Source of the DNA: an uncultured Eubacteriales bacterium
GTDB taxonomy: Bacteria > Bacillota > Clostridia > Christensenellales > CAG-138
NCBI GenBank assembly: GCA_900550525.1
Contig: URSN01000028.1
Coordinates: 1-18,407 of the forward strand
Reading direction: 5' to 3'
Length of the DNA: 18,407 nt
The position numbers and the translations under genes are program-made. Shown here one piece after another: positions 1 to 8,248 of this stretch. Every line of letters begins with the position of its first letter. The stretch's first letter is position 1. Below the pieces are notes generated by a model. It was not told the origin of the DNA, ran no database searches, and was given only the letters and a program-made list of their open reading frames with translations.

Positions 1-118
1 CCGTTGGCGCTCACCGTGCCGCCGCCGCTGTTCTTCACCGTCACGCCGTCCGGCAGGTTCGTCAGCGCCACGTCGCCCCTGAGCACGTCGATCTCATCAC
101 CCTTGGATACGCTCGCGG
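1..118. repeat. Near-identical segment shared by the two surface genes (partner 1876-1993)
   Basis: This stretch aligns without gaps to 1876-1993, with about four substitutions in 118 bases. It encodes the same stretch, GDEIDVL(S/R)GDVALTNLPDG onward, in both proteins. Flanking sequence on the higher-coordinate side diverges quickly. The high identity next to divergent middles suggests recombination or gene conversion between tandem paralogues. Confidence 0.9.
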
Positions 119-1232
119 CCCTGGTTTCCAGCGCCTCGCCCACATAGAAGGCCGAGCCGGACCCGTCGGTGATCTTTGCGACGGCCGCATCCGGATCAAG
201 GAATGCTTCGACGTTCGCCAGGTCGTCGGTCCGGCAGCTGGTCACGGTCAGGCTGGAGGAATCCTCCCTTTCCAGCTTGCCAACGCTGCTGCTGCCCTGC
301 ACCTTCGCGCTCGCCGAATCCGACGTCTCAAGGCTGCTCACCGTGGCGTTCCCTTCTACGATCACGCTGCTATCATCCTGCGCGCTGAGCGCGGCGCTCA
401 TGCGGCTGCCCGTGGTGATCCTGCTGTCGCCGCCGACGGTGAGCGAAACAACGCCGTATCCGCTCTGCGTGGAGATGGCGTTTCCGTTCTCCGAATGGAT
501 CTCGGCTTTGCCGGAAACGTTGATCACGGCGCCGCTGTACGCCTGAATCGCTTTACCAGTGGCCGTAATCCTGCTGTCGCCCGCGATAGTAACCTCTATC
601 GCACCGGCCTTATCGCCGCTGATGTACACCGCAAGACGGCCGTCCGGGTTGGCGGCGATCTCACCGCCGTTGATGTTCACCTTGACATTTTCGCCGCCGC
701 GGATTCCAAGCACATTGTCGATGTTGGTGGCCGTATCCGTAAACCCTGCGCTGCCGCCGTTCATCTCCGCCAGCACGTTTTTGACGCCGGTGAAGATATC
801 GATGACGGTGCCTTTGACCGATATGAGGTCGCCCCCGTTGAGGACGAACGTGGAGTCGCTCCACAGCTTCACCGGATAGCTGCTCGTGATGGAGCCGCCG
901 CCCTTTTGATCGTTGATGGTGAGCTTGCCGCCGTTGTTGATGGAAAACAGCGGGCTGCTGCCCGTCCCCTCGCGCGTGAGCGCAAAACCGTTCAGGTCCA
1001 GCGTCACCGTTTTGCCCGAAATCGCGAATTGCTGCCCGGTCGTCGTGAGCGTGATGTTGGCGCCGAGCTTGACGTTGACTTCGCCGCCCGCTTTCAACGC
1101 GTTGATCAGTTCCTCCGCCGTTTCCACCGCGCCGTCAGCCGTCAGCGCGAGCGCCGCGCCCGGCAGCAGAACCAGCGTCAGAAGCGCCGCGAGCAGCAGC
1201 GCGGCAAGCCGTCCTATCCCTTTTGTCTGCAT
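1..1232 (-). CDS. Secreted beta-helix-like surface protein, paralogue A (3' end outside window)
   Basis: The frame is open from an ATG at 1232 to the left edge, about 410 codons with no stop. An AGGAGG lies 9 nt before the ATG. Residues 1-30 are a Sec signal peptide (MQTKGIGRLA start, Leu/Ala-rich core, AxA-type site near ALA). The rest is rich in short Gly/Asn/Ser/Thr/Val repeats of the type INGGKLTIND, VNINGGEI and VIVEGNATV, typical of right-handed parallel beta-helix surface proteins. The visible end (DVALTNLPDGVTVKNSGGG) is almost identical to residues 340-358 of the neighbouring paralogue, so an Ig-like domain and a cell-wall anchor probably follow beyond the edge; that is inference. 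The gene lies 135 nt downstream of the paralogue on the same strand and may be co-transcribed. The role is unknown; adhesion or a host/bacterial surface function is plausible. No catalytic motif was recognised. Confidence 0.85.
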   Translation of the reverse strand, partial: MQTKGIGRLAALLLAALLTLVLLPGAALALTADGAVETAEELINALKAGGEVNVKLGANITLTTTGQQFAISGKTVTLDLNGFALTREGTGSSPLFSINNGGKLTINDQKGGGSITSSYPVKLWSDSTFVLNGGDLISVKGTVIDIFTGVKNVLAEMNGGSAGFTDTATNIDNVLGIRGGENVKVNINGGEIAANPDGRLAVYISGDKAGAIEVTIAGDSRITATGKAIQAYSGAVINVSGKAEIHSENGNAISTQSGYGVVSLTVGGDSRITTGSRMSAALSAQDDSSVIVEGNATVSSLETSDSASAKVQGSSSVGKLEREDSSSLTVTSCRTDDLANVEAFLDPDAAVAKITDGSGSAFYVGEALETRAASVSKGDEIDVLRGDVALTNLPDGVTVKNSGGGTVSAN

Positions 1233-1234
1233 CC
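1147..1234. repeat. Near-identical signal-peptide segment (partner 2881-2968)
   Basis: Positions 1147-1234 match 2881-2968 with two substitutions in 88 bases. The segment covers the start codon and the whole signal peptide of both surface genes. Identity drops sharply inside the mature protein. Confidence 0.9.
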
Positions 1235-1291
1235 CCTTGTACCTCCTGATTTTCTTTTTGCAGAGACTTATGGTCGCTTCGATTCGGCGCC

Positions 1292-1361
1292 GCCATGCCC
1301 CGCAGGGGGGCATGGCCGCCGTTTCTTCCGTCGTTTGGTTCGGTGCGGCGCATGGCCGCAC
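1292..1361 (-). other. Two hairpins between the surface genes, possible weak terminator or processing site
   Basis: Hairpin one pairs 1292-1301 with 1307-1316 (10 bp, 5-nt loop). Hairpin two pairs 1343-1349 with 1355-1361 (7 bp, 5-nt loop). Both contain CATGGCC. Neither is followed by a T-run on the minus strand, so a classical intrinsic terminator is not supported. They could slow or partly stop read-through, or stabilise the 3' end of the upstream message. Confidence 0.4.
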
Positions 1362-1367
1362 GGGGGA

Positions 1368-2966
1368 TTACCCCCTGTTGCCGCGGCGCAGCGCGGGCAG
1401 AGCGAGCCCGAGCAGGCACAGCGCCGCCACGCCGAGCGCCACGTAGAGCAGCGGCCCCTCGCCCGTCGGCGGCACATCGTCCTCGCCGCCCGGCGCCGGC
1501 TCCTCCTCCGCCGCCTTCACCGTCAGCGTCGCCGCGCTGCTCTTCACATAATCCCTGCCCTCAGCGAGGCTCCCGAGGTCTGCAAGACTGTCCTTATCCG
1601 CTTCCTCGATGACGAGGCAGTCGTACCGGTATCCGTCGTTCTCCACGGTCGTCGCCGAGGTCGTGTAGCTCGCGCCGTTCTCCCCCGCGATGAAGGCGAA
1701 CGTCCTGCCGCCGTCGGTCGACTTGCGCCACTGATAGTACGGCGTGCCGCCCTCGACGGCGATGGTGAACGTCGCCGTCTCGCCCTCGGTCACGATCGCG
1801 TCGCGCGGCTGCGCCGTGATCCTGATCGCCAGCGGCGTTTCCACCGTATAGCTGTCGCCCGCGGGCACATCCTTGCCGTTGGCGCTCACCGTGCCGCCGC
1901 CGCTGTTCTTCACCGTCACGCCGTCCGGCAGGTTCGTCAGCGCCACGTCGCCGCTGAGCACGTCGATCTCATCGCCCTCGGATACGCCCGCGGCCGCCTG
2001 GCGGATATCCTCCACGCCGGCGACGAAGCCGCCCGGCCGGCCGGAAAGCGTCAGCTGCGCGACGGGCGTGCCCTCGTCCGCCCAGGCCGCCGGATTCGCC
2101 TCATACGTGCCGCCGGTGATGCTGATCTGCTGCTGGATATTGGCCCCGCCGATCTGGCCCGCAACGCGTGGCGCGTTGAACACGCCGCCCTGCGCGTTGA
2201 TGATGCCCTCCCGGCCTTTGTTCTTCTGGATTACAAACGCCATCTTGCCGGCGTTGACCACGGCCGCGGAATCCTCCGTAAACGTGACGACGCCGACCGG
2301 GCTGCCGGAATTGCTGCCCGGCTGGGCGACAACGCCGTAGGTGCCGTTGAACTCGCCCCCGCTGATGGTGACGTCGCCGTAGGTCGTCAGCGCAGAACCG
2401 CCCTCGCCTTTGTTCGTAAACACGCCGCCCTTGATGACGGTCGTTGTGTCCATTGACGCGCCGATCACCGGACACTGCCAGACTGCGTCAACGGGCACCC
2501 GCTCAAACGTGCCGCTTTCGACGATCAAATAGCCATTGTTGCTGATCGTGGAGTACTGCGACACATCGTTCGTCGTTACCGTGCGGATGCAGCCGCCGCC
2601 TGTGCTGTCCCGAATCGTGAGGCTGCCATAATTCACAAGCGCCATTGTCGTATGCTCGATCGTCTTGCCGTTGAGCTCGAGAACCATCATGGGCTGGTCG
2701 TCTCCCCCCAGGCGAACGCCGAGATTCAGGGGATTGACGCCATCCATATTGATATCCTGCAATACGGTGAGCGTGCATACGCCGCCCACCTCGCCGATCT
2801 GTAAGTACCCGGCGCCGAAATGTTCGTCGATCTCCTCCTGCGTCGTCTCGGGCGTGATGGTCATGCCGTCCGGCGCCGCCGCGAGCGCCGCGCCCGGCAG
2901 CAGAACCAGCGCCAGAAGCGCCGCGAGCAGCAGCGCGGCAAGCCGCCCTATCCCTTTTGTCTGCAT
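1368..2966 (-). CDS. Secreted beta-helix/Ig-like surface protein with sortase-type C-terminus, paralogue B
   Basis: The protein has 532 residues from an ATG preceded by AGGAGG at 10 nt spacing. The frame stays open further upstream to a GTG at 3248, but those 94 residues are Arg-rich and low quality, whereas the chosen start gives a clean signal peptide (1-30, ending GAALA). Residues about 60-310 are Gly/Asn-rich short repeats (ISGGEFNG, IKGGVFTN, INAQGGVFN, ITGGTYEA) typical of a right-handed beta-helix. Residues 328-372 are the segment shared with paralogue A. Residues about 383-484 form a bacterial Ig-like domain with the typical YQWRKSTDGG motif. An acidic/proline linker leads to V498-P-P-T-G-E, a hydrophobic helix (505-524) and two arginines, the layout of a sortase substrate with V in place of L in LPxTG. 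It is therefore probably linked to the wall or membrane-anchored. The ligand is unknown. Confidence 0.85.
   Translation of the reverse strand: MQTKGIGRLAALLLAALLALVLLPGAALAAAPDGMTITPETTQEEIDEHFGAGYLQIGEVGGVCTLTVLQDINMDGVNPLNLGVRLGGDDQPMMVLELNGKTIEHTTMALVNYGSLTIRDSTGGGCIRTVTTNDVSQYSTISNNGYLIVESGTFERVPVDAVWQCPVIGASMDTTTVIKGGVFTNKGEGGSALTTYGDVTISGGEFNGTYGVVAQPGSNSGSPVGVVTFTEDSAAVVNAGKMAFVIQKNKGREGIINAQGGVFNAPRVAGQIGGANIQQQISITGGTYEANPAAWADEGTPVAQLTLSGRPGGFVAGVEDIRQAAAGVSEGDEIDVLSGDVALTNLPDGVTVKNSGGGTVSANGKDVPAGDSYTVETPLAIRITAQPRDAIVTEGETATFTIAVEGGTPYYQWRKSTDGGRTFAFIAGENGASYTTSATTVENDGYRYDCLVIEEADKDSLADLGSLAEGRDYVKSSAATLTVKAAEEEPAPGGEDDVPPTGEGPLLYVALGVAALCLLGLALPALRRGNRG
1876..1993. repeat. Partner copy of the shared surface-gene segment at 1-118
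   Basis: The alignment to 1-118 is gapless with about four substitutions. It encodes residues about 325-364 of paralogue B. Confidence 0.9.
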
Positions 2967-2968
2967 CC
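2881..2968. repeat. Partner copy of the shared signal-peptide segment at 1147-1234
   Basis: The two copies differ at two positions in 88 bases. This one covers the start codon and signal peptide of paralogue B. Confidence 0.9.
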
Positions 2969-3090
2969 CCTTGGTTCCTCCTTGCGTATTTGTGCATCCT
3001 GTTGCGGTATTCCGCCGCCAATGCGGCCCCTGCCGCAGGGTGCCCGCTCCCGCAGGGCGGCTGCGGCGCCGTCCATTGCCGCGGCTTACC

Positions 3091-3153
3091 CGCAGCGGCG
3101 CGCCATCCGGCGCATCGTCCGCCGCGGCGTCCATCCTGCCGCAGCGGCGCGCC
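3091..3153. repeat. 14-bp direct repeat in the GC-rich leader
   Basis: CGCAGCGGCGCGCC occurs at 3091-3104 and again at 3140-3153. Surrounding bases are loosely similar, suggesting an imperfect duplication with a 49-bp period. Confidence 0.7.
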
Positions 3154-3323
3154 GATTCAGGTCCGTCCCCACATCGCGGCCCATCCAGCCGCGCACGGAT
3201 CAGGGACAGGAACCGGCGGTAAAAGTACAAAGCGGCGCATCCCACCACGCATAAAGCGGGCGGATGCGCCGTCGCAGATCATATGTGTTTCAGTCCCGGG
3301 GAGAAAAAAGGCGCGACTAAGCC

Positions 3324-3351
3324 GCTTGCTTGCTTGCTTGCTTGCTTGCTT
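3324..3351. repeat. Tetranucleotide microsatellite (GCTT)7
   Basis: There are seven perfect uninterrupted GCTT units (AAGC on the minus strand). The tract lies about 55-80 nt downstream of the predicted start of transcription and about 360 nt before the start codon of paralogue B. Perfect tetranucleotide tracts can change length by slipped-strand mispairing. This one is not in the coding frame of the surface gene, so any effect would be on the transcript or on a short leader frame. Confidence 0.95.
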
Positions 3352-3411
3352 GAACATTATCCTGCCAGCCATCGCCGCCGCCAAGCCCTTTCGTAGAGGA
3401 TTGGTAGGATA

Positions 3412-3440
3412 ACTTTACCACACGGTTTCGCGCTTTTCAA
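3412..3440 (-). promoter_or_regulatory. Predicted sigma-A promoter for the surface-protein operon
   Basis: On the minus strand TTGAAA (3440-3435) and TAAAGT (3417-3412) are separated by exactly 17 nt, with a TGn extension just before the -10. Transcription would start near 3405. The position just upstream of the microsatellite fits a role in driving paralogue B and probably A. Match quality is moderate (5/6 and 4/6). Confidence 0.5.
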
Positions 3441-3540
3441 GCTTTTTTTCGTTTTTTCTATTTGTAATTTTTCGCACCCCGTTCATTTGATCCGCCTCCG
3501 CGCTCCGCCCGCCTCCGCGAGGGTACATGGAAGGGGATTG

Positions 3541-3870
3541 TTCTTTTTCTTTTTTTTATTTTTTTATGTTCTTTTTCTTTCTGTGAAAGAAAAAGAACCA
3601 AAAAGAAAGCTCAGGAATCTGCTTGAATAAAGCCGCCGCGCCCGTCCGTCGGCGAAACGCACATTCCCCGCAAAAATTATTTTGCGGGGCTTTTTTATAA
3701 AAAGCCCCGCAGGGAAAAATGGAAAACGGATGATGAGGACGGCTGCCCGATTGTTTGCGTTCATCCCTCCTCCCCGATAAGGTTTCTTTTCTTTGGTTCT
3801 TTCTTTTCTTTTCCCGAAAGAAAAGAAAGAACAGAAAAAAGGAAGAACAGAAAAAAAGAAAAAACAGAAA
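3541..3870. repeat. Inverted pair of AT-rich hairpin modules (REPIN/MITE-like intergenic element)
   Basis: The left module has a T-rich run and a 14-bp hairpin (3568-3581 with 3585-3598, loop TGT), then CAAAAAGAAAG. The right module, read on the other strand, has the same order: a T-rich run, a 16-bp hairpin (3796-3811 with 3817-3832), then CAAAGAAAAGAAA. Two related palindromic units therefore face each other across about 200 bp. That is the architecture of REP doublets or a small non-autonomous element. No transposase and no clear target duplication are visible. Short frames inside it (such as minus 3564-3764) encode mostly the repeat itself and are not called. Confidence 0.55.
3666..3711. 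other. Two overlapping, mutually exclusive hairpins
   Basis: CCCCGCAAAA (3666-3675) pairs with TTTTGCGGGG (3680-3689). The same TGCGGGG also pairs within a 13-bp stem, 3683-3695 with 3699-3711 (loop TAT). The first hairpin is followed on the plus strand by C and a T-run, so it looks like a plus-strand intrinsic terminator, and the second would compete with it. No plus-strand gene is seen upstream; the structure sits in the centre of the intergenic element. Confidence 0.6.
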
Positions 3871-3881
3871 AAGAGAGTGCG

Positions 3882-3919
3882 GTAAAATCACAGGCCCGCG
3901 CCGGGTGGCGCGGGCCTGT
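3882..3919 (-). terminator. Intrinsic terminator of the operon after tuf
   Basis: A perfect 13-bp GC-rich stem (3890-3902 with 3907-3919, 4-nt loop) begins 15 nt after the tuf stop codon. On the minus strand it is followed by GATTTTA. This is the expected end of the rpoB-to-tuf transcript. Confidence 0.85.
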
Positions 3920-3933
3920 GCGGTATGCGCTGT

Positions 3934-5145
<1,212 letters not shown>

Positions 5146-5212
5146 GATTCCTCATTCCTCCATAGTGAAGCGTTTTGCGTAACACGCTGTTTGTGCGCCA
5201 GCGGCGCGGGGT

Positions 5213-7291
5213 TCAAAACCGCTTGCCGAAGCGGTTGAGCATCTTTTCCGCCACGGACGCGGGCGCTTCCTCATACCGTTCAAACTGCATGGTGAAGGTG
5301 CCGCGCCCCTGCGTGCGCGAGCGCAGGTCGGTCGCGTAGCCGAACATCTCCGACAGCGGGCACACCGCCTGCACGACCTGCACGCCCTGGCGCATATCCA
5401 TGCCGCTGACGCGGCCGCGGCGCGCGTTGAGGTTGCCCATCACGTCGCCGAGGTATTCCTCTGGCACGAGCACCTCGACCTTCATCATCGGCTCGAGCAG
5501 CACGGCGCCGGCCTTTGGCAGCGCCTCCTTGACCGCGAGCGAGCCGGCGATCTGGAACGCGAGCTCGGACGAATCGACCTCGTGGTACGAGCCGTCCACG
5601 AGCGTCGCCTTCACGTCCATGACCTCGTAGCCGAACGTGCCGGATTGCAGCGCCTCGCGGATGCCGCGGTCCACCGACGGGATATACTCGCGCGGGATCA
5701 CGCCGCCGACGATCTTGTCCTCGAACACATAGCCGGTCCCCGGCTCCTGCGGCGCGAACTCGACCACCACGAGGCCGTACTGGCCGTGGCCGCCGGTCTG
5801 GCGCACGTAGCGCCCCTCGGCGCGCACGGGCTTTGTGATCGTCTCCTTGTAGGCGACCTGCGGGTTGCCCACCGTCGCCTCCACATGGAACTCGCGGATG
5901 AGGCGGTCCACGATGATCTCCAGGTGCAGCTCGCCCATGCCGGCGATGATGGTCTGGCCCGTCTCCTCGTCGGTATAGGTGCGGAAGGTCGGGTCCTCCT
6001 CGGCCAGCTTGACCAGCGCCAGCGTCATGCGCTCCTGCCCGGCCTTGGTCTTGGGCTCGATGGCCACGCGGATGACCGGCTCCGGGAACGTCATGGACTC
6101 CAGCAGCAGCTGCCGGTTCTCGACGCAGAGCGTATCGCCCGTGGTCGTATCCTTCATGCCGACCAGCGCGACGATATCGCCCGCGTAGATCTGCTCGACC
6201 TCCGTGCGCCGGTCGGCATGCATGAGCATGATGCGGCCCACGCGCTCGCGCTTGCCCTTGCTCGCGTTATAGACGTACGAGCCGGTCTTGAGCGTGCCGC
6301 TGTAGACGCGGATGAACGCCAGCTTGCCCACGTACGGATCGGTGACGATCTTGAACGCGAGCGCGGCAAACGGCGCGTTGTCGTCCGGCAGGGCCTCGAC
6401 CTCCGTCTCGCCGTCGCGCGTGGTGCCCCTGGCGGGCGGCACGTCGAGCGGGGAGGGCAGGTAGTCCACGATGGCGTTGAGCAGCGGCTGCACGCCCTTG
6501 TTGCGGTACGAAGTGCCGCACGTCACCGGGATCGCGCGGCCGGCGAGCGTCGCCTTGCGGATGCAGGCGCGCAGCTCGTCCTCGCCGATCTCGCCGCCGT
6601 CGAGGTAGCGCTCCATCGCCGCCTCGTCCTCGCCGAGGACGTTGTCCAGCAGCGACTGGCGGTATTCCTCCGCCTGCGAGAGGTATTCGGCGGGGATCTC
6701 CTCCTCGCGCACGTCGGTGCCGTCGTCGTTGTAGTAGACCTCGGCCTTCATGAGCACCAGGTCGATGATGCCGCGAAAATCCGCCTCGCTGCCGATGGGC
6801 AGCTGGATGGGCACGGGGTTGGCCCCGAGCCGCTCGCGCATCATGTTGCAGACGTTGAAGAAGTCCGCCCCGGTGATGTCCATCTTGTTGACGTACGCGA
6901 TGCGCGGCACGCCGTACTTGACGGCCTGGTGCCACACCGTTTCCGACTGCGGCTCCACGCCGCCCTTGGCGCAGAACACGGCGACCGCACCGTCGAGCAC
7001 GCGCAGCGAGCGCTCCACCTCAACGGTGAAGTCCACATGCCCCGGCGTGTCGATGATGTTGATGCGGTGGCCCCGCCAGTACGCGGTGGTCGCGGCAGAC
7101 GTGATCGTGATGCCGCGCTCCTGCTCCTGCACCATGTAGTCCATGGTTGCGGCGCCCTCGTGCGTCTCGCCGAGCTTGTGGATCTTGCCCGTGTAGTAAA
7201 GGATCCGCTCGGTCGTGGTGGTTTTGCCGGCATCGATGTGCGCCATGATGCCGATGTTCCGGGTCTTTTCGAGTGCAGTATCTCTTGGCAA
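5213..7291 (-). CDS. fusA: Elongation factor G (TTG start)
   Basis: EF-G is the GTPase that moves tRNAs and mRNA through the ribosome and helps recycle ribosomes. The 692 residues match the usual length. G1 is AHIDAGKT (17-24), switch I ends in RGITI (59-63), DTPGHVD spans 81-87, and NKMD spans 135-138. The C-terminal domains IV and V end with the typical GRGTFTMQF stretch. The start is a TTG 11 nt after the rpsG stop. It is needed to give the family's N-terminus ([20 protein letters not shown]), and the next Met (16) lies inside the G domain. It is co-transcribed with rpsG and tuf. Confidence 0.97.
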   Translation of the reverse strand: MPRDTALEKTRNIGIMAHIDAGKTTTTERILYYTGKIHKLGETHEGAATMDYMVQEQERGITITSAATTAYWRGHRINIIDTPGHVDFTVEVERSLRVLDGAVAVFCAKGGVEPQSETVWHQAVKYGVPRIAYVNKMDITGADFFNVCNMMRERLGANPVPIQLPIGSEADFRGIIDLVLMKAEVYYNDDGTDVREEEIPAEYLSQAEEYRQSLLDNVLGEDEAAMERYLDGGEIGEDELRACIRKATLAGRAIPVTCGTSYRNKGVQPLLNAIVDYLPSPLDVPPARGTTRDGETEVEALPDDNAPFAALAFKIVTDPYVGKLAFIRVYSGTLKTGSYVYNASKGKRERVGRIMLMHADRRTEVEQIYAGDIVALVGMKDTTTGDTLCVENRQLLLESMTFPEPVIRVAIEPKTKAGQERMTLALVKLAEEDPTFRTYTDEETGQTIIAGMGELHLEIIVDRLIREFHVEATVGNPQVAYKETITKPVRAEGRYVRQTGGHGQYGLVVVEFAPQEPGTGYVFEDKIVGGVIPREYIPSVDRGIREALQSGTFGYEVMDVKATLVDGSYHEVDSSELAFQIAGSLAVKEALPKAGAVLLEPMMKVEVLVPEEYLGDVMGNLNARRGRVSGMDMRQGVQVVQAVCPLSEMFGYATDLRSRTQGRGTFTMQFERYEEAPASVAEKMLNRFGKRF

Positions 7292-7305
7292 AGCGCTTTA
7301 CCTTA
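7289..7305 (-). promoter_or_regulatory. Start region of fusA: weak SD overlapping the rpsG stop, TTG codon
   Basis: The rpsG TAA stop and the following GG form TAAGG, the only Shine-Dalgarno-like sequence, 9 nt before the TTG. The arrangement suggests translational coupling of fusA to rpsG. Confidence 0.65.
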
Positions 7306-7773
7306 CCATCTGTAATGGGCGAACGCCTTGTTTGCCTCGGCCATCTTGTGGGTGTCTTCCTTCTTCTTGAACGCGTTGCCCTGCGAATTCATGGCGTCCA
7401 TGATCTCGCCGGCGAGGCGCTCGCGCATGGTCCGCTCGCTGCGGGCGCGCGCATAGGAGACAAGCCAGCGCAGGCCAAGGGTCTGGCGGCGTTCCGGGCG
7501 GATCTCGATCGGCACCTGATAGGTCGAGCCGCCGACGCGGCGGGCCTTGACCTCGAGCACGGGCATGATGTTGCCGAGCGCACGCTCGAACGCCTCGAGC
7601 GGCTCCACCCCGGTCTTGTCCTTGATGATGTCAAACGCTTCGTACACCGCCTTCTGGGCGACGCCGCGCTTGCCGTCGAGCATGACCTGGTTGATGAGCT
7701 TGGTCACGACGATGCTGTTGTAGATCGGGTCCGCAAGGACCTCGCGCTTGGGGATAAATCCTCTTCTTGGCAT
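7303..7773 (-). CDS. rpsG: 30S ribosomal protein S7
   Basis: S7 nucleates assembly of the 30S head by binding the 3' domain of 16S rRNA and lies near the E site. The 156 residues are the normal bacterial length. The start [15 protein letters not shown], the central [16 protein letters not shown] and the C-terminal end AFAHYRW are all diagnostic. It starts with ATG after a GGAGGGG, 15 nt downstream of rpsL. In other bacteria S7 can repress its own operon by binding the mRNA; no leader structure was identified here. Confidence 0.98.
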   Translation of the reverse strand: MPRRGFIPKREVLADPIYNSIVVTKLINQVMLDGKRGVAQKAVYEAFDIIKDKTGVEPLEAFERALGNIMPVLEVKARRVGGSTYQVPIEIRPERRQTLGLRWLVSYARARSERTMRERLAGEIMDAMNSQGNAFKKKEDTHKMAEANKAFAHYRW

Positions 7774-7788
7774 CTGTTTCCCCTCCCC

Positions 7789-8163
7789 TTACTTCTTGGG
7801 CCGCTTGGCGCCATAGAGCGAGCGGCGCTGCTTGCGGTTGGCCACGCCCGCCGTATCGAGCGCGCCGCGGATGATGTGGTAGCGCACGCCGGGCAGGTCC
7901 TTGACGCGGCCGCCGCGGATGAGCACAACGGAGTGCTCCTGCAGGTTGTGGCCGATGCCCGGGATGTACGCGGTGCCCTCCAGCCCGTCGCTCAGGCGGA
8001 TACGGGCGATCTTGCGCAGCGCGGAGTTCGGCTTTTTGGGGGTCATGGTGCGCACCGCCGTGCACACGCCGCGGCGCTGCGGGCACTGCTTCAGGATCGG
8101 CGCGTTGGATTTATACTCCACCTGCTCCCTTCCCTTGCGAACCAATTGGTTGATGGTCGGCAT
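7789..8163 (-). CDS. rpsL: 30S ribosomal protein S12
   Basis: S12 sits at the decoding centre and affects accuracy. The product has 124 residues, with the start [11 protein letters not shown], the loop [11 protein letters not shown] and [13 protein letters not shown]. The positions linked to streptomycin resistance carry wild-type lysines (K43 and K88 counting Met), and Asp89, the RimO methylthiolation site in other bacteria, is present. One oddity is EGTAYIPG where the family usually has EVTAYIPG (Gly63). The ATG follows AGGAGG. A probable internal promoter lies just upstream. Confidence 0.98.
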   Translation of the reverse strand: MPTINQLVRKGREQVEYKSNAPILKQCPQRRGVCTAVRTMTPKKPNSALRKIARIRLSDGLEGTAYIPGIGHNLQEHSVVLIRGGRVKDLPGVRYHIIRGALDTAGVANRKQRRSLYGAKRPKK

Positions 8164-8190
8164 GGATGTTCCTCCTGTATCGTTTCAAAT

Positions 8191-8219
8191 TTTATATATA
8201 TCGTACAACCGCCCTGCAA
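8191..8219 (-). promoter_or_regulatory. Probable internal promoter before rpsL
   Basis: The 85-nt gap before rpsL contains an AT-rich island that stands out in this GC-rich operon. On the minus strand TTGCAG (8219-8214) and TATAAA (8196-8191) are 17 nt apart. The -10 is good and the -35 is weak (3/6). It would allow rpsL-rpsG-fusA-tuf to be transcribed independently of rpoBC. Confidence 0.45.
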
Positions 8220-8248
8220 CCCTCCTGTTGGGATGATTGTCCACCGTC

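Larger units (their letters stand above)
2967..3404 (-). other. Long non-coding leader of the surface operon
   Basis: This is the stretch between the predicted promoter and the start of paralogue B. About 3005-3200 is extremely GC-rich with many CCGC/GCGG self-complementary blocks, so a strongly folded 5' UTR is expected. The reading frame of the surface gene continues upstream but meets a stop (TGA at 3281-3279), and its extra residues do not look like protein. A 75-codon minus-strand frame crosses the GCTT repeat (it reads QASKQASK there) but starts with TTG, lacks a good ribosome binding site and has poor composition, so I do not call it. Confidence 0.5.

Noticed and set aside
495..2456. 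Long open frame on the plus strand opposite the surface genes
   Set aside because: It is antisense to two convincing signal-peptide genes, is Arg/His/Ala-rich, and crosses the paralogue boundary. It is a shadow of the high-GC coding strand.
2967..3248. N-terminal extension of surface protein B starting at a GTG
   Set aside because: The residues are Arg/Gly-rich and would bury the signal peptide. The ATG at 2966 has an AGGAGG and matches the paralogue.
3324..3351. CRISPR or other array for the GCTT repeat
   Set aside because: The units are four bases with no spacers; it is a simple microsatellite.
3157..3384. 75-codon minus-strand leader frame reading through the GCTT repeat
   Set aside because: It has a TTG start and no clear ribosome binding site, and its composition is not protein-like. 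Shifting the repeat by one unit does not join it to the surface gene because of the stop at 3281-3279.
3564..3764. 66-codon minus-strand frame (ATG after GGAGGAGGG)
   Set aside because: Much of its sequence is the hairpin repeats themselves (LFGSFSFTERKRT and KKPRKIIFAG). It is more likely repeat read-through than a gene, though the SD-like sequence makes it not impossible.
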